From Nitratireductor luteus (GTDB lineage: Bacteria; Pseudomonadota; Alphaproteobacteria; Rhizobiales; Rhizobiaceae): a DNA stretch of 64,000 nucleotides. How positions within the stretch are numbered: position 1 is the stretch's first letter; each line of letters opens with the position of its first letter. A program made the translations under genes and the position numbers. The stretch spans positions 1 through 64,000 of the forward strand of contig NZ_JAOANW010000014.1 of NCBI RefSeq assembly GCF_026162365.1. Reading direction: 5' to 3'. Positions 54,543 through 63,987 of the stretch are shown here, piece by piece. Below the pieces are notes generated by a model that saw nothing but the letters and a program-made list of their open reading frames with translations, made no database searches and was not told the DNA's origin.

Positions 54543-56450
54543 TCACAACTCCTTTGCATGCTCCTTTACTGCCAACTCAAGCGCTTGGCTCAGAGGCACC
54601 GCCTTGGAGAATAGGAAGCCCTGAGCGGTTCTGCAGCCAAGCTTGCGCAGCGCTTGCCGATCCGCCTCCGTTTCGACACCCTCGGCCATGACCTCGATCC
54701 CGAGCGTCCTACCGAGATCGATCACCGCTTTGACAAGTAGCCGGTCCTCGCGGGACTTGGCCAAGCCGCGGATGAAGCCCTGGTCTATTTTCACCTTGCC
54801 TATCCTGCTGTCCTTGAGCGATGCCAATGTGGAAAAGCCGGTGCCGAAGTCATCGAGCGCGATGGAAATGCCGGCATGTGAAAGGCGTCCAAGCTTTTCA
54901 TCCACTCTGTCCGGATCCACTGGGGATTCTTCGGTAATCTCGATTTCGAACATCGTTGCGGGGAGGCCCCTTGCCGTCAGACCATTCAGGACCATGTCGT
55001 CGATATCGCCGGCTTCCAATTCGCGCGGTGAAACATTCATCGCCACACGAACATCACGACAGTCAGCTTTCACCAATCCCTCGATAAGAGCGCAACAGTC
55101 GGCGAATACCGTTTGAGTCAGCAGCTGAAGCATTCCGGTTTCGCGTGCGGCTGTCATGATTTCGGGTGGAGAGATGGCACCATGAATCGGATGGGACCAC
55201 CTTAGCAAGGCTTCAAAACCGACCACGGCCTCGGTATCGAGTCTTACAATGGACTGGAACCATGGGCCCAAGCTTCCTGTCTCTATCGCCGAATGAAGGT
55301 CGCGTTCGATGGACTGGCGCCGTTGGAGTTCCCTGTCGAGTTCGGCATCGAACAGGCAAAATTCGTTCCTGCCACGACGCTTAGCCGTGTAAAGGGCGAC
55401 ATCCGCGCGCAGTAACATTTCCGTCAGCCCCGGCCTTTCAGCCAGGTATATTCCTATGGATGCACCGATCCGAACGGACGGGACCTTAGGATAAGGGCTG
55501 GCAACTTTGTCTATGATATTGGATGCGAGGTTGCTGGGAGAAAGCGGACCCCTCAGTGAGCGATAAAACAGCACGAACTCATCGCCACCGATGCGGGCGA
55601 GCGTCGAGCCTTCCGGCGCTTCCTCCTCTATCCGGCGGGCGATCATGGCGAGCAGTTCGTCACCGGTCCTGTGACCGTAGGTATCGTTGACAGATTTGAA
55701 GCCGTCTAGATCAATCAGCATTGCGACAAAGGGACCGTTTGTGTTCTCGAACTGATCGATTGCGTGTGCGAGGCCCCGTCTGTTGAGAAGGTCCGTCAGG
55801 GGATCCTCCCTGGAATTGCGCTCCATCTCCGCTGCAAGCCGCTCCGCCTCATGTCTCAGGCGGCTCGCTTCGCGGAAGCGCGCTTGTCCAATTGACGAGC
55901 TTCGAACCAAGCCGCCCATGAAGAGCAGAACGGCAAAAGCCAGAATATAATCTTCAAAGCTGCCTTTCGCCGACAAGCAACCCACCGTGATGAGGAGCGG
56001 CGGTGTGATGAAGTTGGTCGCTGCCGCGGCATATGAACTGCCGTATGTAACCGCACCAGCTGAAATACCCGCCAAAATAATCAGATGCAGCGGCGCTTGG
56101 GGTGTTGTGTAGCCAACAGTAAGGACGGCAAGAAAGGACCAGGCAAACCCTGCCAGAAGAGCAAGGATGCCAAACCAGCGAAGCCGCTGCGAAATCCCTG
56201 TTAAATCGTCCTGGCGCCCCGTCTCCTTTAGCTGATAACGGGCGAGTCCGAGGCGGGCGGCATTTATCGCATTGACAGCCAAGAACCAGATTGCGGCGGC
56301 AAAGCCGCCGCCAGAAAGGGCCTGCACCGTCAAAATTAGGCCTGATAGGATAGTGCTTATCGGCATCGACACGAAGAGGCCGGCCCTCAGGTCAGCAAGC
56401 TGATCCTGACGAATTCTGGCCTCCAGCGTGGCTTCTTTGTTAAGGACCAT
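54543..56450 (-). CDS. membrane GGDEF-EAL cyclic-di-GMP protein
   Basis: The 635-residue protein has an N-terminal membrane domain with about six helices (residues about 25-190), then a GGDEF domain with ARIGGDEFVLF and an EAL domain with GFEALLRW. EAL catalytic residues are present (NVSPRELE, ALDDFGTGFS, KVKIDQGF, AEGVETE), so both cyclase and phosphodiesterase could be active. No RxxD inhibitory site is seen before GGDEF. It would tune c-di-GMP in response to a membrane signal. Confidence 0.9.
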   Translation of the reverse strand: MVLNKEATLEARIRQDQLADLRAGLFVSMPISTILSGLILTVQALSGGGFAAAIWFLAVNAINAARLGLARYQLKETGRQDDLTGISQRLRWFGILALLAGFAWSFLAVLTVGYTTPQAPLHLIILAGISAGAVTYGSSYAAAATNFITPPLLITVGCLSAKGSFEDYILAFAVLLFMGGLVRSSSIGQARFREASRLRHEAERLAAEMERNSREDPLTDLLNRRGLAHAIDQFENTNGPFVAMLIDLDGFKSVNDTYGHRTGDELLAMIARRIEEEAPEGSTLARIGGDEFVLFYRSLRGPLSPSNLASNIIDKVASPYPKVPSVRIGASIGIYLAERPGLTEMLLRADVALYTAKRRGRNEFCLFDAELDRELQRRQSIERDLHSAIETGSLGPWFQSIVRLDTEAVVGFEALLRWSHPIHGAISPPEIMTAARETGMLQLLTQTVFADCCALIEGLVKADCRDVRVAMNVSPRELEAGDIDDMVLNGLTARGLPATMFEIEITEESPVDPDRVDEKLGRLSHAGISIALDDFGTGFSTLASLKDSRIGKVKIDQGFIRGLAKSREDRLLVKAVIDLGRTLGIEVMAEGVETEADRQALRKLGCRTAQGFLFSKAVPLSQALELAVKEHAKEL

Positions 56451-56826
56451 AGACCAGTCAGCTCGCTTGCCATGCCTCTTCGCAACGCAAGCCTATGCAA
56501 GGCCCCTGAAGGACGGGTTAACTGTTCAACGGGGTATGAGCCTACTGGGTCTCTGAGCCACATTGCCGAGGCCCTGGCGGCCAATCGCCAGGGGATGCCG
56601 AATTCGAGACCGGTAACTTCTCTGGGATCAGACGGCTCGCAGGAAGCGATCAATAAACTGACGTTCCACACTGCAAGCAACTTATGCATCTTTCGAAGCA
56701 CAAAGCATGAACACGAGAATTGAAAAAGCTCTGACTTTCAGATCGCCAGCGGACACCAGATTGCCTGGACCCGCTCGGAAAAGGTGCCAAAGGCGGCTCG
56801 TTTCGGGGAGCGAAAAAAGGTGGGGG
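56451..56826. other. stretch with eroded toxin sequence
   Basis: No intact gene is seen. A minus-strand frame (56682-56894) reads on from the broken PIN toxin but is no longer recognisable. Confidence 0.4.
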
Positions 56827-57015
56827 TCAAGCTGCTCCAGAGCGCCCCTGCAGCACATCCAGATAGACGCTGGTGCCCGGAAACAGCGGCCCACCTATTG
56901 CGGGTTCGTCAGCAGCCCATGGGAGATCTTCGTCGGCCCTGCACTCGAGAGTTCCGGAGTGTTCTTTCTGAGGCTTCAGTGACCGGTAGCGACCGGAGGG
57001 TTCCGGAGAGATCAA
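56827..57015 (-). pseudogene. truncated PIN-type toxin remnant
   Basis: The 62-residue frame overlaps the antitoxin stop as ATGA, as toxin genes do. Its end (IGGPLFPGTSVYLDVLQG) is the first strand of a PIN domain, but the catalytic Asp expected in FLDTSVY has become Gly, and the rest of the domain is missing. The long leader before it (HSGTLECRADEDLPWAADEP) resembles the extension seen in this toxin type. Confidence 0.6.
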
Positions 57016-57308
57016 ACCCCAAGATCAATATCCGCCGGGATGCTACCCTTGCGGCCGACCAGCCGGGCCCTAAAGTCATCTTCGAGAGCCAGTCGAGAAA
57101 GCGCCAATTCCAACAGCTCTGTGTCAGAGGCGACATGGGCACGCTTTTTGGCCGCCTCGATCAGTTCCGAGTGCACCCGCCCTGACAAGCGCGTATTTTT
57201 GGCCGTGCCAAGGAGACCAACGGCCTTCGCTTGCTCAAGCACGAGCTTGTTACGAGTCAACGCAACCTTTGCTTCAATTCCTGCAGCAGAATTGGGTTGG
57301 GGGCCCAT
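57012..57308 (-). CDS. ribbon-helix-helix-type antitoxin
   Basis: The 98-residue protein is predicted to be mostly helical, with a C-terminal segment (DTELLELALSRLALEDDFRA) and a conserved ending (RKGSIPADIDLGV). It belongs to antitoxins paired with PIN toxins. The toxin gene overlaps by 4 bases but is broken. Confidence 0.65.
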   Translation of the reverse strand: MGPQPNSAAGIEAKVALTRNKLVLEQAKAVGLLGTAKNTRLSGRVHSELIEAAKKRAHVASDTELLELALSRLALEDDFRARLVGRKGSIPADIDLGV

Positions 57309-57687
57309 GTCGACCTCCTATGTGTGTTAAACAGAATATAGATTGCGTTGGACGGCAAGGCACGTCCGGGAACAGCGGTAGATTGCCGTGAATGCGGTCC
57401 AGCCCGACGCTGAGCGCCCGTTGCATGGCTTTTTACGCCACGATGGTGGGCGTTGCCCTGGTCGCGCCAGCCATGATTTCCGCTGATTGGCAGGAGGCGA
57501 CGGTCAGCCAGCAGCGGTGACGACGTGGTCGCCAAACCGGTCCTTGTTCATTATTATCCAACTTACCGCGCCCGGGCGTACATTCGGGTCAGCCGCGAAC
57601 CTTTTGGATGAAAAGGGGGTCCCCCTTTCCACGATCATTGACAATGCAGGTCGCGCAGAGGGCGCACAGCGCAACGAGGGCGTAAAA
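57309..57687. other. stretch without a gene
   Basis: Nothing coding was recognised on either strand. It lies between divergent TA promoters and contains the start of the operator array that follows. Confidence 0.4.
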
Positions 57688-57790
57688 TTCTAACTTTCCC
57701 GTGCCTGAAGAACGCAAAAGTCAGAATCCTCTTGGCAAGCATCCTCCGAAATACTAACTTTCCCGTTCATCAGGCACGGGAAAGTTAGAA
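57688..57790. promoter_or_regulatory. operator array directly before the AbiEi-HipA gene
   Basis: A 21-bp sequence at 57688-57708 (core TAACTTTCCCGTGCCTGA) returns as a perfect inverted copy at 57770-57790, ending one base before the ATG. A third, shorter copy (CTAACTTTCCCGT, 57754-57766) forms a 13-bp inverted repeat with 57776-57788. The last copy covers the ribosome-binding site, so binding would block both transcription and translation. Confidence 0.8.
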
Positions 57791-59629
57791 ATGCCTCTCC
57801 ATCTTGTCGGCGAAACGATCGATAAAACCCGCAGTCATTACCAGGCGGAAACGGGCAAGCTCGTGCAGCTGATGCGCGGCGTTTATTTCGATGCCGACGA
57901 CGACATCGAGGCTGTCGTTCTCAGGCACGCCGTCCGCATCGCGCGCTATCTCTATCCCCGTGCCTATCTCTCAGCCGCCAGCGCTGTGCTGTTGGGGCCG
58001 ACACGCGATGGCCGGCTGTTTCTCAGCGGGCGACGGAAGCAGCGCACGCGGCTACGATCTCTGGAGATCATCCAGAACGAAGCGCCCAACAGCCCTTCGA
58101 TCGCCCAGGCGGTCATCGATGATGGCATGGGTGAGTTCCGCGTGGACGTTTCATCTATGCGCCAGCGCTTCCTTGAAGCCTTCAGACTGCGCAGCGAGCA
58201 CGCGGCATCCATCGACGATTCTATGCGCGAGACGATCGCCCAAAGGCTCATGGAAGAGTACGGCGATGCCAAAGGCGCGGCGGACGCCGTGTGGGCGCTT
58301 GCGCGAGAGAACCAATGGTACCGCGAAGGCGAACTGGCCGAACGCTATTTCCTGCGCCGTCCTGCCGCCGCGCCGGCGCGCAACGAAGCGGCCATCGATC
58401 TCATTGTCGCATGGCATGGCCGGCCCATCGGCAGCCTCATACATGACGGCTTCGAATGGCGCTGGCGACCGACGGATGAGAATGGGCCGCCATTGATCCG
58501 GCAGACAACACCCGGAAAGCTGCCGCCCTTTATCCTTTCGCTGCTGCCTGAAGGGTGGTTGGAATCAGTCCTTCAGGAACGGGACGAACGGGCAGTGCTG
58601 CGTTCCGGCAAGCGCTACATGTCCAATATAACGATCGTCGAAAATCAAAGCGAACTGGCAATGCTGCCCGCCGACATTCTGCTGACGCCTCTTGCCGGCT
58701 TTTCCAAAGGTGGCGTGTTCACGGGCCGCTACGAGGGGCCAGGGCGGAGCGACATCGAGCAGAATTTCGAGCGCAATCTCGCTCAGATATATGCGCGCGC
58801 AGAGACGCCCCGGCTTTCCGGCGTGCAGATCAAGGCACCGATGTACCTGGCCGGCGACGGAACACTCACACCGAGCGTTACCAAGCCTTTCACCCATATC
58901 CTCAAACCGGCAGGGACAAGCGGCTTTGAGGCCTTGCCTGTTATCGAATGGCAGTCGCTAACGCTGGGCGCCGTCGCCGGGTTCGTAGCGCCTTCAATGG
59001 CGTTGGTTGCCATGCCGGACGGCATGCCGCCGGCTTTGCTTGTCGAGCGCTTTGACATTCGCACCAGCCAAGAAGATCGACGTCTCCTGGCGATGGAGGA
59101 TTTCGCCTCGGTTTTGGGCGTGCCCACAGAAGCCAAGTATGACGGGACGATCGAGCGCGTGGCACGCGCACTGCGGCCCCTTTCTACAATGCCGGACGAG
59201 GATGTGCTGCTGGTGTTAAAACGGACCGTGTTCGCCTGGCTGATTGCCGACGGCGATATGCACCTCAAGAACTTGGCGCTTCTCAAGATCGCGGAACCCG
59301 GCAGCCGTCAATTCACCTCTGTACGTATGGCACCGCTTTACGATGCCGTGACAACACGGATATTTCCCGGTCTGGAAAGCGACCGTATGGCTCTCAAACT
59401 GAACGGCAAGGACGACCGGCTGCGACGGGCGGACTTTCGCGCTGTCGCCGCCACCACGGGTATCAAGGCCGCGGATGCCGACGCGGCGATCGATGATGTT
59501 GTCTCACGCCTGGACGCTGGGTTGGAGGCTTTGGCGCTTCCCGATATCGCACCGGCAGGATCGCCCATCGCTGAGTCAGCGGAACGGATGCGCAATCTGG
59601 TGAGAGAACGCCTCGACGCATTTTCCTGA
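57791..59629 (+). CDS. fusion of AbiEi-like antitoxin domain and HipA kinase
   Basis: The 612-residue protein has an N-terminal part (about 1-150; GKLVQLMRGVYFD, ARYLYPRAYLSAASAVLLG) resembling the winged-helix AbiEi antitoxin family. Residues about 200-600 are a HipA-type Ser/Thr kinase with LSGVQIKAP (342-350), the ATP-site Lys in HILKPAG, the catalytic loop ADGDMHLKNLALL (486-498) and the Mg2+-site Asp in PLYDAV (518). HipA kinases phosphorylate Glu-tRNA synthetase or other targets. No separate HipB gene is next to it. The operator array upstream suggests self-control by the N-terminal domain. Confidence 0.85.
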   Translation: MPLHLVGETIDKTRSHYQAETGKLVQLMRGVYFDADDDIEAVVLRHAVRIARYLYPRAYLSAASAVLLGPTRDGRLFLSGRRKQRTRLRSLEIIQNEAPNSPSIAQAVIDDGMGEFRVDVSSMRQRFLEAFRLRSEHAASIDDSMRETIAQRLMEEYGDAKGAADAVWALARENQWYREGELAERYFLRRPAAAPARNEAAIDLIVAWHGRPIGSLIHDGFEWRWRPTDENGPPLIRQTTPGKLPPFILSLLPEGWLESVLQERDERAVLRSGKRYMSNITIVENQSELAMLPADILLTPLAGFSKGGVFTGRYEGPGRSDIEQNFERNLAQIYARAETPRLSGVQIKAPMYLAGDGTLTPSVTKPFTHILKPAGTSGFEALPVIEWQSLTLGAVAGFVAPSMALVAMPDGMPPALLVERFDIRTSQEDRRLLAMEDFASVLGVPTEAKYDGTIERVARALRPLSTMPDEDVLLVLKRTVFAWLIADGDMHLKNLALLKIAEPGSRQFTSVRMAPLYDAVTTRIFPGLESDRMALKLNGKDDRLRRADFRAVAATTGIKAADADAAIDDVVSRLDAGLEALALPDIAPAGSPIAESAERMRNLVRERLDAFS

Positions 59630-59863
59630 AAACCCCGGAATGTCCGCAACACCTGCGGACCTGCGATCATGAATTATCAGTCAACAGTGAATAATCCGGG
59701 CCTCTTAAGCGGCGAACTGCTTCGGCCTGAACTGGAGCACCGCGATCAAGAGCGGCAAAAACACCTTCAGCCGTAAGCCGGCGTCACCGCTTTAGGGCCG
59801 GCACGCGCCGGTGGTGACCCACACGGGAAACCACCGGCTCGTTTCAGGCTCCTGAACCGATGC
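59630..59863. other. short gap with dyads
   Basis: No gene is seen. A GC-rich dyad (GCGTCACC with GGTGGTGAC, around 59780-59815) might serve as a terminator for one of the convergent genes. Confidence 0.35.
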
Positions 59864-60301
59864 TCAGGCGACTCCCAGATGTCTTTCCGCATCGCGCGCA
59901 GCGATCTTGGCGAGCGGTGCAAATATCGAGCTTTCGCCCTTCAACGCAATGTCACCCAACGAGAGAATGCCGATCATCCGCTTCTGGCGGTTGAGCACCG
60001 GCAGGTGGTGGACCTGCCGCTCCTGCATCTGGTCGAGCGCTTCGCTCAGCGTCTGGTCGTCGAAGCAGAAGAAAATTCCCGACGACATCACGGAACGGCA
60101 GGTCAGCGTGTCAATGGGCTCGCCGGTCGCCACCGCGCGGCAGGTGATATCTCGATCCGTAATCATGCCCACAAGCCGATCGTTTTCGCCGATTGGCACG
60201 CAACCGATGCCCTCGTCGCGCATGATACGCGCCACCTCTTGAATGGGTGTGTCGGGGGAGTACCACCGCACATCTTCCGTCATCGCCTCGTTTACCAGCA
60301 T
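59864..60301 (-). CDS. tandem CBS-domain protein
   Basis: The 145-residue protein is made of two CBS motifs (RDEGIGCVPIGENDRLVGMI, then MQERQVHHLPVLNRQKRMIG). Such pairs bind adenosine nucleotides and act as sensors. The ATG at 60301 has GGAGG 6 bases upstream and is preferred over 60313. Confidence 0.9.
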   Translation of the reverse strand: MLVNEAMTEDVRWYSPDTPIQEVARIMRDEGIGCVPIGENDRLVGMITDRDITCRAVATGEPIDTLTCRSVMSSGIFFCFDDQTLSEALDQMQERQVHHLPVLNRQKRMIGILSLGDIALKGESSIFAPLAKIAARDAERHLGVA

Positions 60302-60674
60302 GGTCGCCTCCATTCAGGCCAGGCCCCATCGGGATGGTGGACGGATGATGTAGCAAAGACGGGACCGGGCAGTTGTGCCGCTACCGTGGTACCGCCCACC
60401 ATATCCCAATGTCATTATGCATCCATCTGAATACGGGAACCAGATGTTCTCCGGCCCTGGCTGCAAAAGTGATCGCGGAGTTAGGTCAACAGCATGAACA
60501 GGAGGCAGCGATCTGTGCAGTTCGTCGATCAGCAGCAAGCCCAGTCCGACCAGTCCGATCGCGAGTTCGGTCAGCCACTGCGTAACGTGCCATGCACTTA
60601 CTCCTCATGGATGATCTTGCCACCGGGCCGAGATGGTGCTTCAATTCGGCATCGAAGCTTGGGGGAAGGGTCCA

Positions 60675-60848
60675 ATGGAACTCTTTCAGTCCGCACAGAA
60701 CGTTTGCACGGCCAGTGGCGGGATTTCCTTCACGACATTTGCAACGCTGTTCGTCATCTTCGGTGCCGCCGGTGCCGTCCAGTTCATGCGCATCCGCGCC
60801 AAAGGCTATTCTCTTTCCCAGCCGAGATCGGGGCCGCTTCCGGCCTGA
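60675..60848 (+). CDS. small possible membrane protein
   Basis: The 57-residue frame has one hydrophobic stretch (FTTFATLFVIFGAAGAVQFM) and GGGGAAGGG before the ATG. It lies in an area full of gene fragments and no family was recognised. It may be spurious. Confidence 0.35.
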   Translation: MELFQSAQNVCTASGGISFTTFATLFVIFGAAGAVQFMRIRAKGYSLSQPRSGPLPA

Positions 60849-61027
60849 TCCGATCGGCGCGGGTCTTGATTGCCATCCGTTCGCTTTCAAGCCGGCCCGT
60901 AAGCGCGGATCGAACCTCTTCGATCTTCGACGGTCGCCAGTCTGGTTGGACTAGGCGCACCCACCCTCCAAAGCGGGTAGCCTTGAGAGTTCGCCACGTT
61001 AAGGCCGCAGCCATGCCGACCATCCCG

Positions 61028-61258
61028 TTACAGCTTCGTTCGTGAGGCCAAGGCGAATTGAATCCTTATCCCAAATTCGGATTTCGGTAGGCTCGCCAGG
61101 TAGGACTGTAACAACAACACGCCCGCTTGTTCGCAAGGCATACCAAGTTTTCTGACCCGGTCGTCGTCCGGCTTGGGGATTGCGATCCGCTTGACCGGCT
61201 GCGGCTGATAGGTTCCCTTGAGCAATTGAGACCGGATGCTTGATGCCCTGCCTTGCAT
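61028..61258 (-). pseudogene. fragment of a group II intron reverse transcriptase
   Basis: The segment LLKGTYQPQPVKRIAIPKPD, then RVRKLGMP, matches the start of the reverse-transcriptase domain of LtrA-type intron proteins. Only about 40 residues of the family are left. Confidence 0.65.
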
Positions 61259-61363
61259 TGCGACAGTGCAGCACCCCTTCGTGCAAGAAAGCGCGGCCTG
61301 GACTTCTTTAACGGAAGAGTCCCAGGCCGCCAGTCGCGCTCGGCGGCGGCGCTTGGATGCCAG

Positions 61364-61738
61364 TTATCGCAGCTCGCGCCCAGCGCCGCCTTTGGCGACG
61401 AAGCGAACCGCAGCACCGAGAGCCGCGGCCGCACGGGTGGAACTGCGCTCCTCTGCTGGTCTCTCAGCATAACTGGGCTGGTTCCGCTGGGGCGGCAGCT
61501 GGAATACAGGGCTGTGGAATTTGGCATCGAACGCTACGGCCAAGTCGAGGACAATAGCGGCGCCAGCAACACAGTCCGTGATGTCATCGTCCGACACGTG
61601 CAATCCGGGAAACTGCCTGCGCACTTCCTGGATCGCCTCAAAAGTCGAAACCGCTTGGGTTCCGGACTTTTTTTGCAAAAGGATCTTGATCGCCTCCAGC
61701 ACTTCAGCTGGCAGGCGGCTGTGCACCGTGCCGTTCAT
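61364..61738 (-). CDS. conserved-looking hypothetical protein
   Basis: The 124-residue product has a helical N-terminal half (EVLEAIKILLQKKSGTQAVS, TFEAIQEVRRQFPGLHVSDD) that looks protein-like, while the last 40 residues are low complexity. GGGAGG precedes the ATG at a 10-base distance. Function is unknown; a regulatory protein is possible. Confidence 0.55.
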   Translation of the reverse strand: MNGTVHSRLPAEVLEAIKILLQKKSGTQAVSTFEAIQEVRRQFPGLHVSDDDITDCVAGAAIVLDLAVAFDAKFHSPVFQLPPQRNQPSYAERPAEERSSTRAAAALGAAVRFVAKGGAGRELR

Positions 61739-62102
61739 GATGATGTCCTCCCAACAAAAATTATGCGCCGCGTGCGGTCGGCTGTCCAGACCATTTTAGA
61801 CTTTGGTCGAACAATCAAGGGCAGGCCTCCGTGCGAGATCAGGCCTTTGCTTGGAAAGCCTGGAACTGGAAGGCCGCCGCCGCCAACTTTGAAGAAGCCG
61901 CCTGAGCCAAGCCTCAGCGGACGCCCGTCGGCGTCGCCACCGTCTCTGCATCACTTGTACGCGATGAAGTGCGCACGCGCCTGACCTCTGCTGCCGGCCG
62001 CGGGCATGGTCCCGCGGCCGGAACCCCGCCAAAGAAGTGCTGCAATGGCGACCGTAAATGAATTCTTCGATATGGGTGCCGCGCCGATGCGAATTGGCAT
62101 AG
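61739..62102. other. stretch without a gene
   Basis: No credible frame was recognised on either strand. Confidence 0.4.
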
Positions 62103-62234
62103 CGTGATCTCGATGTGCTGGCATCCTTCTACAAGTCGGTCCTCGGCCTCACTCGGCTTGAGGCCACGAGTGGCCGCATTACGCTCGGTAAGACGCAGAA
62201 TAGTGGCCCGCCTATCACCGCCATGAATCGCTAG
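62103..62234 (+). pseudogene. fragment of a VOC/glyoxalase-family gene
   Basis: The frame reads RDLDVLASFYKSVLGLTRLE, then SGRITLGKT, the first beta-alpha-beta unit of a glyoxalase/dioxygenase-type protein. The sequence ends at TAG after 44 codons, and MRIGIA lies in another frame just upstream. It is a degraded remnant. Confidence 0.5.
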
Positions 62235-62544
62235 CGCCCTACCGATTCATAGGAGTCGTTGGACACTGCTTCTGCGAGAAACGTCCCATGTCCAGTGAAG
62301 ATATCCGCCCCGCCACCTTCCCGCATCGATCCCGTACACAACATGCGGCGGTTCTTCACCCTGACGATCCGGCCGACATTGTTCGGCGGCGCCTCGTTAA
62401 TTCGCGGGGGACGCATCGCACCAATGGTCAGTCCCGCTCCTTACGGCCCTCGGTCTCGCCGCGCTGCTCTTCGCGTGCCCACAAATAGAGATAGCCAATG
62501 ACGGCAGCGGTGCGGATCGAGTCATAATTCAAAGTCGGACGGTC
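62235..62544. other. stretch without a gene
   Basis: Only short antisense frames with no family resemblance are present. Confidence 0.4.
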
Positions 62545-63987
62545 TCATTTTCTCGTGCATAGGCCTCGACGGCATTCTCGAATCAGCCAGGCGCGGAACT
62601 CCGCCTCAGTAAGCGGTTTTGCAATAAAAAATCCCTGGCCAAAATCACATGAGAGATCGCGCAGCAAATCATAGACCGCCTTTGTCTCGATGCCCTCGGC
62701 GGTGACGCTGAACCCGAGCTTGTGACAGGCCTCGAGTGTCGTCTCGATGAGCAGGCGGCTACGCGGGTTCGCCATCGCATCATCGCGAAGGAACGTGCGA
62801 TCGAGCTTCAGCGAATCTGCGGGTAAATCCCGCAGGTAGGCTATGGAACTCTGCCCCGTTCCGAAGTCATCGAGGGCGACCGAGATGCCGAGATCTTGCA
62901 GGAGGGCAAGATTGGTGGAGACTTCATCCAGCGATCTTATCAAACCACTTTCGGTGACTTCGACTTCGAGCCGTCGCGCCTCGACCCCGTGCCGCTCGAG
63001 AAGTTCAAGGATCATTGCCGGCAGGTTCGCTTCTTCAAGGTTCCGGATAGCCAGGTTCACGGAGAGCGAAAGCGGCAATCCTTGGGTGTGCCAATCGGCC
63101 ATTTGCCTGATCGCCAGGCTCAGCACTCTTTCCGACAATGGTCTAATCAGCTCCGTCTGCTCGGCAATGGGTATGAAATCAGAGGGCGCGATCAGCCCAA
63201 ATTCAGGGTGGTGCCAGCGCACCAACGCCTCGGCTCCAACACACACGCCTGTCTCCAGCGCCACTTTCGGCTGGTAGTGCAGCGTAATCTCTTCAGAATT
63301 GCGTAAGGCTCGCTGTAGGTCCGGCAGCAATCTCAGCCGCGCCCGGCGGGCGTCGTCCCTCCGGTGGTCAAACACCAGCACGGCCTGCTTCGCTGCCGTG
63401 GCATCCTGAAGCGCTGACAGCGATGCTCGAAGCAGAGCGAGCGAAGTGCTTGCGTGCTCGCCAAATTGCGCCAGCCCAACATGCGCCTCCGATCGAATCG
63501 GTATGCCATCGATGATGACCGGTTCGTTCAGCGCCTCGACCAGCGCCGATCCCACGGCTGCCGCCTCTTCCTGAGGAGCCGTCACGACCAGCGCAAACAC
63601 GCCGCTGCTGATGTGGAACAGTTTGGCATCATCGGGCAGGACCCTTTTCAGCCGCTCTGCGACGGCCTTCTGCAGGGAGGCGCCCTGTTCATGGCCAAGA
63701 CTCGATGAGATTGTTTCCAGTTGCCCAATCTGCAAGCTCAGGAGCAGAAGCGGCGAGTGCTGCGGGATGCCGGAACGGATCAATTGATCAAGACGCTCAA
63801 GGCATCGCGTCCGGTTCGCAAGACCCGTCAGCGGATTGTAGTAGCTCTGCCGTCGGATCATATGCAGTTGCCGGTCGCGGATAGAGAAAGCCAGGCCGGC
63901 GAGACCCCCGATGAGGACGAAAAATGCACCTCTGACCAGCCAGTTTGTCGTGGCCTGGGCGATGCCTGCAGCAACGTCCAGGGGCAT
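62545..63987 (-). CDS. c-di-GMP phosphodiesterase with degenerate GGDEF domain
   Basis: The 480-residue protein has one N-terminal helix (GAFFVLIGGLAGLAFSI), a GGDEF-like domain in which the signature is SSGVF (HISSGVFALV), so cyclase activity is unlikely, and an EAL domain with GAEALVRW, NLAIRNLE, VEVTESG, ALDDFGTGQS, SLKLDRTF and TAEGIET, so hydrolysis of c-di-GMP is likely. The frame is open to the window edge beyond the ATG at 63987, so the N-terminus may be longer. Confidence 0.88.
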   Translation of the reverse strand: MPLDVAAGIAQATTNWLVRGAFFVLIGGLAGLAFSIRDRQLHMIRRQSYYNPLTGLANRTRCLERLDQLIRSGIPQHSPLLLLSLQIGQLETISSSLGHEQGASLQKAVAERLKRVLPDDAKLFHISSGVFALVVTAPQEEAAAVGSALVEALNEPVIIDGIPIRSEAHVGLAQFGEHASTSLALLRASLSALQDATAAKQAVLVFDHRRDDARRARLRLLPDLQRALRNSEEITLHYQPKVALETGVCVGAEALVRWHHPEFGLIAPSDFIPIAEQTELIRPLSERVLSLAIRQMADWHTQGLPLSLSVNLAIRNLEEANLPAMILELLERHGVEARRLEVEVTESGLIRSLDEVSTNLALLQDLGISVALDDFGTGQSSIAYLRDLPADSLKLDRTFLRDDAMANPRSRLLIETTLEACHKLGFSVTAEGIETKAVYDLLRDLSCDFGQGFFIAKPLTEAEFRAWLIRECRRGLCTRK

